Shown: in pieces, positions 7,418 through 12,893 of the stretch
Position numbering within the stretch: the first letter of the stretch is position 1
Layout of the letters: each line of letters opens with the position of its first letter
NCBI GenBank assembly: GCA_027596195.1
Contig: JADGJG010000760.1
Location: forward strand, 1 to 12,893
Direction: 5' to 3'
DNA: 12,893 bases
DNA from: Podochytrium sp. JEL0797
Lineage: Eukaryota > Chytridiomycota > Chytridiomycetes > Chytridiales > Chytriomycetaceae
The notes under the pieces: generated by a model
The model's database searches: none
Told to the model about the DNA's origin: nothing
The model's input: only the letters and a program-made list of their open reading frames with translations
Made by a program: the position numbers and the translations under genes

Positions 7418-8199
7418 ATGTCCGTGTCTCCCACCGCACGACTCCTGCGACTGCTCCCTTCGCAGTCCCTCCCCTTGTCTCCCGCAATGACGCTCCCTGG
7501 ACAGCACAGCCAGAGCTTTGCGTCGCAGCAGATCAACACTGCGCTTTCTGTGCGCGCGCTCCTCGCGGCCAACGCGCACCTCGGCCACGCCGCCGAGACG
7601 CAGCACGCGGCGATGGTTGGGTTCGTGCACGGCACGCGCGGCGGCGTCAGCGTCATCAACCTCGAGCACACTTTGGCTGCGCTGCGACGCGCGTGCGGCG
7701 TTGCGGCTGCGGTCGGCGCGGCGGGGGCGGCGCCCAACGTTGTCTTTGTGGCGTCGCGGCGCGCGCTTCACGCCGTGGCGGCCGACGCGGCCCTTGCCTG
7801 CGGCGCCGCCTTTGTCACAAAGTGGGTCGGCGGCACTCTCACAAACCGCGAACGTGTCCTCAAGCGCGCGGTGCGCTTCGACCCTGACAGAGTCACACAG
7901 CTTGTGCAGATGCAGGACGAGAATGGCGACGTCAAGGTGCGCCAGCCGAGAGTCAAGCTGCCTGATCTGATTGTCTTGCTCGACATGAACAACAACTACC
8001 ACGCCGTGAGAGAGGCGAACCAGCTCAACATCCCCATCATTGCCATTGCCGATTCAGACTGCGACCCCACTCTTGTGCAGTACCCTATTCCTGCAAACGA
8101 CGATTCTCTGAGCTCCGTGGGTCTGATTGCGGGCTTGCTTGCGAATGCGGTGCGCGAGGGCGCGGCCCTGCATGCCGCAAGACCTCCTCCACCTCCATC

Positions 8200-8232
<33 letters not shown>

Positions 8233-8272
8233 GCGGTCGTCAAATGACAGGTCGAAACAATACCAGCAGTAA
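7418..8272 (+). CDS. MRP4: Mitochondrial small-subunit ribosomal protein uS2m
   Basis: An intronless 284-residue protein homologous to bacterial ribosomal protein S2. Family landmarks in order: residues 55-85 (HLGHAAETQHAAMVGFV, HGTRGGVSVINLEHT), matching the H-GH...R-G-hIIDLE-T signature; 136-143 (WVGGTLTN), matching R-W-GG-LTN; 182-229 (PDLIVLLDMNNNYHAVREA, NIPIIAIADSDCDP, IPANDDS), the PD...A..EA...IP...D...DP.....IP.NDD signature. The ATG at 7418 is preferred over the in-frame position 7319 because residues 1-35 are basic, Ser/Leu-rich and lack acidic residues, like a mitochondrial presequence. It acts in the mitochondrial ribosome small subunit. Residues 88-130 are very Ala-rich. The C-terminus adds a Pro run, ten Asn and a basic tail not found in bacterial S2. 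The symbol follows the yeast name. Confidence 0.93.
8201..8231 (+). repeat. (AAC)n microsatellite encoding poly-Asn
   Basis: About ten AAC units near the 3' end of the uS2m gene encode an Asn run after a Pro run. Being in frame, length changes would only alter the disordered tail. Confidence 0.9.
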
Positions 8273-8356
8273 TCTTTTTTGTGGTGGATTGGTGACTTGG
8301 TGTGGACGGGATTTTGCATGATGGTGGTGGAGTTGTGGGCGTCGTTGTTTCGCCAA

Positions 8357-8362
8357 ATAAAT
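8357..8362 (+). terminator. Poly(A) signal AATAAA of uS2m
   Basis: Lies about 85 bases past the uS2m stop codon and about 20 bases before the end of the convergent Cys-rich gene. The two genes therefore end tail to tail with very little space between them. Confidence 0.55.
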
Positions 8363-8380
8363 GGGTGTATGTTTGTTCCT

Positions 8381-9508
8381 TCACAAAAAGAGAAAAGTGA
8401 AAAAAACTAATCCCATCCCAATCCCCCCACTTCTCCCCACCACCCCACTCGTCACCGCCGTATCCATCAAACTTGACCCCATCAACGTGTATCTCCTCTG
8501 ACCCACGCCACACTCTGCCCCCAACGTGACTTTTGAAGTCGCATTCCCACCACACGCGCCGTTCGCAAACTCGAGCATCACCACCCCCTCATGACGCGTT
8601 GCATTCGCTTCCACGAGGTACATCCACGATGTTGTCATTGAGGCTTTTTGAGCTTCCGTTGTCGACATCGTGAAACATGATCCGACCAACACAACGCGCC
8701 GTTCCACTGCGGAACCTGTGCATGCTGCGTCTTGGAATTGATCGACCACGACGTATGGTTGCTTGTAAAAATTCTGCTGTGCATCCAACGCGAATGGGAG
8801 GAGTTGTGGGTAACATCTCACCAGGGACGGAAAACAGGCCGTATTGGGTGGAGACGGGACGCACGGAGCGTAACTGACTTGGTATAGAATTTGGTTCACT
8901 TGAAAACACGTGTCGTCGTTGTAGTAATGCGTGACGGAGAATCCTTGGTTGTTTTGAAGCGGGGCTGTGATTGTGTTTGTGGTTGGGGAACAGATTCCCG
9001 TTGGGAGAGGGGTGTGGCTTGTGATTGGGGTTGTGCACGTGTGGTCTGTGTATGTCGTAACGTATATGTTGTTGGTGAGGTCCGCTGTGTATATTCCAAA
9101 ACGCGTTTCATCGAGGGGAACACATTGTGCCAACGCGAATGAGTGGAGGCTTTTCAAGGGGCCTATGCAGCCCGTGTTTTCGGGTGCGAAACTGCCCACC
9201 ACGACGGTCGAGTGCTGTGGCTGGGTGACGAGCGGGAAGGAGGTGTCATTCATGGTGGGTGGCACAAACACGCGTTGGCACAGTGATTGGGAGGACATGG
9301 AGAATGGTTCTGGAAGACAGCTGGCTTGCGGAGCGATCCATGAGCAGGAAGAATCGAGAACACACGAGACTGTTGAGAAGCTGGTTGGAGTTTGGGTGTT
9401 GCAGGAATCGCGTAAAAGAAGTGTGCAGGTAGCAGTTGATTCGATTGGAGCGATTTGAGCGAGAGGCGGGGTTGGAGCAAGCGATGAAGGGATCACCGTC
9501 GCGTTCAT
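8381..9508 (-). CDS. Cys-rich probable surface protein with GPI-like tail, unknown family
   Basis: An intact 375-residue frame with 18 cysteines, several in short repeated contexts (DHTCTTP, NDDTCFQ, DAACTGS, NGACGGN). Sequons NAT and NDT are present. The C-terminus (RSGGIGMGLVFFTFLFL) looks like a GPI attachment signal, so the protein should be exported. However, the N-terminus from the only nearby ATG (9506-9508) is Pro/Ser/Thr-rich and not a convincing signal peptide, and no better upstream exon was found before the divergent Lon gene. The reading frame continues open upstream to a TGA, next to a possible acceptor (TTTTCGCAG on the minus strand), so a short upstream exon overlapping Lon exon 1 is possible. 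Third-position composition moves from mixed/C-rich at the 5' end to G-rich at the 3' end, as in its neighbours. Function unknown. Confidence 0.72.
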   Translation of the reverse strand: MNATVIPSSLAPTPPLAQIAPIESTATCTLLLRDSCNTQTPTSFSTVSCVLDSSCSWIAPQASCLPEPFSMSSQSLCQRVFVPPTMNDTSFPLVTQPQHSTVVVGSFAPENTGCIGPLKSLHSFALAQCVPLDETRFGIYTADLTNNIYVTTYTDHTCTTPITSHTPLPTGICSPTTNTITAPLQNNQGFSVTHYYNDDTCFQVNQILYQVSYAPCVPSPPNTACFPSLVRCYPQLLPFALDAQQNFYKQPYVVVDQFQDAACTGSAVERRVVLVGSCFTMSTTEAQKASMTTSWMYLVEANATRHEGVVMLEFANGACGGNATSKVTLGAECGVGQRRYTLMGSSLMDTAVTSGVVGRSGGIGMGLVFFTFLFL

Positions 9509-9577
9509 TGGTGTGGGATGGATGAGAATCGGCGAGATTGGAAATCTGCCAGAATTCTGCGAAAATCAAGCAAAACA
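9509..9577. promoter_or_regulatory. Very short divergent intergenic region
   Basis: Only 69 bases separate the ATG of the Cys-rich gene (-) from the chosen Lon start (+). No TATA box is visible. Any core promoters and 5' leaders must overlap here or extend into the opposite gene. The Lon ATG has a good context (AAAACA before ATGG). Confidence 0.45.
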
Positions 9578-12500
9578 ATGGAACTGAATCTGCCACTTGT
9601 TCCACTTCGCAACGGACGCGTGCTCTTCCCTGGAGTTGTGCTGCGCATGCAGATTGTGGTTGGGGCAGGCAGTGCGGCCGCACAGTTGATGGATGCGCTG
9701 GGATTACAGCGGGAGTCTGGCGCGCTGGTGGCGTGTGTTCCGCTGCGGAAGGACTCTTCTAAGGAGTCTTCTAAGGAGTCTAAGACAACTCCTAAGGACC
9801 CTCCCAAGGACTCTTCGAAGCCCAAGGACGCACTCACAAAGGGATCCTCCGCCACGCAACCCGCCGCCTTTGACTTTGCGGCCACCCTCAACGACCTCGC
9901 CTCACACGGCGTTGCTGCCAGACTCGCTGCCTTCCGCAAAGTATCCCGCCGTGGCTCCCCAAAGGACACGTACATCGTGGCCCTGGAGGGTAATATTGCT
10001 TCCCTCGCCCTCCCTTCCTCTGCTGACCAATCCCACACCAGGCCTGTACCGCATCAAAGTCAATCACCTCAAGAAGGGCGAACCACTGTCCCACGTGCGC
10101 GTCACCCCCTTCGAAGACCCCGGTACCTCCCGCGCCTCCCCCCACCTCAACCCACGTGGCTCACCCTAAATTCCCACAGAGCTCGAAACCTCACCCACCC
10201 TCACGGCCCTCTCAACCTCCCTCAAACAAGCCGGCACGGACCTCACGGACCTCCTCTCTCAACTCCAACTGCCCCCCCAAGTCCTCAAACAACTCCAAAA
10301 AACGATCCTCGATGCCCCCGTCACGAAACTCGCGGACCTGCTTGCGAGTATGATTGATTTGTCGCATGAAGAGAAACTCGAGCTGCTCGCGTTGGCGGAG
10401 GACCGCGTGCAACGCGTTACGCGGGTGGTGGAGCTTGTGACGCGGCAGGTGCAGGTGTTGAGGATTAGTCAAAAGATTCAGACGACGGTGGATAATAAGT
10501 TGGGGAAGCAGCAGCGGGAGTATATTCTTCGACAGCAGGTTTCGTGTTTCTTTCTTCTTTGTTGTAATTTCCCCCTCCCAAACTGAAAAAAAACTCTTTG
10601 ACCCAGCTCGAAGCCATCAAAAAGGAGCTCGGCGAATCCTCCCCCGACTCTTCTGACCCAGACTCAGACCCCGATCTTACAGCCCTCAAATCCAAACTCG
10701 ACACCCTCCCCCTCCCCGCCGACGCGTCCAAATCCATGCGCCGCGAACTCGCCCGCCTAACCCGCATGCAACCCAACATGCCCGAACACCAAATCATTCG
10801 AAACTACCTCGAATGGATCAGCGAGATGCCGTGGGCTGCTGCCGGCAGTGAATCGTCTGTCGGGATTGATGTTGAAAAGGCGAGGATGCAGTTGGATGCG
10901 GATCATTATGGAATGGAGAGTGTGAAGAAGAGGGTGTTGGAGTATCTTGCTGTGGGGAAGTTGAAGAAGGATTTGAAGGGGCCGATTTTGTGTTTGTTGG
11001 GGTGAGGAATGGTGTTTGTTTTTTTCCTCTAGTTTTTCTCTCCATCCCTGATTTTAATTTATCTTGCAGTCCCCCAGGAGTCGGCAAAACGAGCCTTGGA
11101 AAATCCATCGCCACAGCCCTCGGCCGCAAATTCCACCGCATCTCCCTCGGCGGCGTACGCGACGAAGCCGAAATCCGCGGACACCGACGCACCTACATTG
11201 GCGCGCTCCCAGGACTCATTATCCAAGGCATGCGCAAATGCGGTGTACCCGACCCCGTATTCCTCCTCGACGAGATTGACAAGCTCACACGCGATCAACG
11301 CGGGGACCCAGCGTCTGCATTGTTGGAGGTGTTGGATCCGGAGCAGAATGGAACGTTTGTGGATCATTATTTGAATGTGCCGTTTGATTTGTCGAGGGTG
11401 TTGTTTATTGCGACGGCGAATGAGGCGGATACGATTTCGGCGCCGTTGATGGATCGGATGGTATCGCTTCTCTGTAGTTGTACCCTCTCGTTTGTGTGCT
11501 GAAATCATATCCATTCAAAAACCCCGGGCAAAAAACAGGAACTCATCCAACTCCCAGGATACACCTACCCCGAAAAACTCCAAATCGCACGCACCCACCT
11601 CCTCCCGACCCAACTCACTATCCACGGCCTCACCCCGTCCCTCCTCACACTCCCTGACGCCTCCCTCCTCAAAATCGCGACTGAGTACACACGCGAAAGC
11701 GGTGTACGTACACTCAATCGCGAACTTGCAGCCGTGTGTCGACATGTGGCTGTTTCTTATGCGCAGGCGAAAGAGCGGTTCGCGACGGATGGGTTTTCTG
11801 GGGTGATTACGCCTGTGAAGGTGGAATTGATTTTGGGGCCGCCTCGGTACATTGATGAAGTGAGTGAACGTGGGGTTTGTGCCGGTGTCGTAACAGGGTT
11901 AGCATGGACATCGAGTGGGAGTGGCGGGTTGTTGTTTATCGAGGCGATTAAAGTCGAGGGTGGGAAGGGGCGGATTGTGTTGACGGGGAAGTTGGGGGAT
12001 GTGATTAAAGAGAGTGCGCAGTTGGGGGTTAGTTGGGTGCGGGCGAATGCGGGGAGGTTGGGGTTGGTGGAGGAGGGGAGGGATTTGATGGAGAAGGTGG
12101 ATGTGCATGTGCATTTTCCGGCGGGGGCGACACCGAAGGATGGGCCGAGGTAATTTTTTTTTTTGGATTTGTTTTGTTGTTTTATGTGTGAGGGTGGTGA
12201 ATGAGTGTTGATATTTTTTTCGTATTTTTTTAGTGCCGGTATCGCCATCGTCACGGCACTCGTCTCCCTCTTCTCGAACCGCCCCGTCCGCAACCACCTC
12301 GCCATGACGGGCGAAATGACACTCCGCGGCAGCGTCCACCCCGTCGGCGGAGTCAAAGAGAAAATCCTGGCCGCCCACCGTGGAGGCATCCAACGCGTGC
12401 TTTTGCCGTCACGCAACAAAAAGGACTTGGACGAGATTCCGAGGGAAGTGCAGCGGGATCTTGAGATTTTGTTTGTGTCGCGGGTGGAGGAGGTGTTGGA

Positions 12501-12579
12501 GTTGGCGTTTGAGGGTGGGTTTTTGAGGGGTGGGGAGAGGGAGGGGGTGAGGGTTGTGGGGTTTGAGGCGAAGTTGTAG
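9578..12579 (+). CDS. Peroxisomal Lon protease (LonP2-type AAA+ serine protease, 7 exons)
   Basis: My model joins 9578-9989, 10042-10122, 10180-10538, 10607-11001, 11070-11460, 11539-12149 and 12234-12579, giving 864 residues, close to LonP2. All introns (52-84 bp) are GT-AG. The start [19 protein letters not shown] opens the Lon N-domain directly, with no mitochondrial presequence; an in-frame ATG at 9518 would add 20 residues. Residues about 58-93 are a Ser/Lys/Pro-rich insertion. A coiled-coil segment with [18 protein letters not shown] follows. The AAA+ module has Walker A GPPGVGKT (416-423), Walker B VFLLDEID (D483, E484) and the arginine-rich [12 protein letters not shown]. The proteolytic domain has PKDGPSAG with Ser750 and [15 protein letters not shown] with Lys793, the same 43-residue spacing as the E. 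coli Ser679/Lys722 dyad. The C-terminus is AKL, a type 1 peroxisomal targeting signal. It should degrade damaged matrix proteins inside peroxisomes in an ATP-dependent way. It is not a mitochondrial Lon, which would be longer at the N-terminus. Confidence 0.94.
9748..9830 (+). repeat. Degenerate tandem repeat in Lon exon 1
   Basis: Imperfect copies of AAGGACTCTTCT / AAGGAGTCTTCT / AAGGACCCTCCC encode [11 protein letters not shown]...[13 protein letters not shown]. This is the source of the Ser/Lys/Pro-rich insertion in the Lon N-domain and probably arose by local slippage. No counterpart is expected at this position in bacterial Lon. Confidence 0.75.
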
Positions 12580-12893
12580 GTTTTTGATCATAAAAGAGTG
12601 CGCATTTTCTGTTTTTTTTTCTTTTCACTTTTTTGGGGCGTGGTGGGCAGTGATATGTCAGCCCTGCAGTTCTGATTTGTAGCGGGTTTGCGCTGAGTTA
12701 ATGGAGGGAACGTTGTGCGTATATTCGGTTGTTCGAACGGGCGGAGTTGAGGGAAATGCGAGTGCTTGCATCAATTGTGGGTGGCAGCGTAAAAATTCGT
12801 TTGGGGGGGGGCGGGGGGGGGGGGGGGGGGGGGAGGGGTGGCCGGGGCGCAGGCGGCGCAGCAGGGCGCCGGTGGGGAGCGGCGCGCCGGGAC
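12580..12893. other. Region downstream of Lon without a gene
   Basis: No supportable open frame or RNA gene. A possible weak poly(A) signal (ATAAAA, near 12590) follows the Lon stop codon. The sequence then becomes increasingly G-rich. Confidence 0.5.
12803..12833. repeat. Poly-G tract near the right edge
   Basis: A run of about nine G, one C, then more than twenty G, followed by a GC-rich stretch to the end of the window. It mirrors the tract at the left edge. Confidence 0.85.

Noticed and set aside
6491..8002. Long minus-strand open frame of 503 codons
   Set aside because: It lies antisense to the two-repeat secreted-protein gene and uS2m, has Arg/His-rich low-complexity content, and runs across the intergenic region. 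It is a shadow of GC-rich coding sequence.
8201..8231. Repeat array as a possible CRISPR
   Set aside because: It is a simple AAC microsatellite inside a eukaryotic coding region, with no spacers.
9518..9577. Upstream ATG adding 20 residues to Lon
   Set aside because: The extension is charged and not conserved in type, and the ATG at 9578 starts at the canonical Lon N-domain. It remains possible but is not preferred.

Overview
The window is nuclear DNA of a eukaryote with small spliceosomal introns (43-84 bp by my reading, GT-AG, often with a CTGA/CTAA-like branch site) and tightly packed genes on both strands. Compact genes, short introns, GPI-anchor-like surface proteins and a peroxisomal-type Lon suggest a fungus or another small-genome opisthokont or protist. 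An early-diverging fungus is a guess from style; nothing in the sequence fixes the taxon.

Layout. Positions 1-2330 hold no gene I can support and begin with long poly-G tracts. At 2335-2519 lies a short MITE-like segment whose ends are 17-nt palindromes. It abuts a 3.3-kb PIF/Harbinger-type DNA transposon (2521-5836) with 26-bp terminal inverted repeats (25/26 match). The transposon carries two convergent genes: an intact one-exon DDE transposase (2680-3930, +) and a four-exon Myb/SANT-like accessory protein (4005-5672, -).

From 5837 on, ordinary genes follow: a TATA-box-driven, one-intron gene for a secreted protein with two internal repeats and a GPI-like tail (6311-7273, +); the mitochondrial ribosomal protein uS2m (7418-8272, +); an unrecognised Cys-rich protein with a GPI-like tail (8381-9508, -); and a seven-exon peroxisomal Lon protease (9578-12579, +) of 864 residues ending in the peroxisomal targeting signal AKL. 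The last 310 bases hold no gene and include another poly-G tract.

How the genes relate. Only the two transposon genes form a functional unit: in this superfamily the transposase needs a Myb-like partner for DNA binding or nuclear import. The other genes are neighbours rather than a pathway: mitochondrial translation, peroxisomal protein quality control, and two surface proteins. The most unusual signals are a base-composition sawtooth along the Lon exons (C-ending codons after an intron, G/T-ending codons before the next), introns that split the codons of the Lon catalytic serine and of the first Walker A glycine, and an array of inverted repeats inside the right end of the transposon. I found no CRISPR array, tRNA, rRNA or new defence system.
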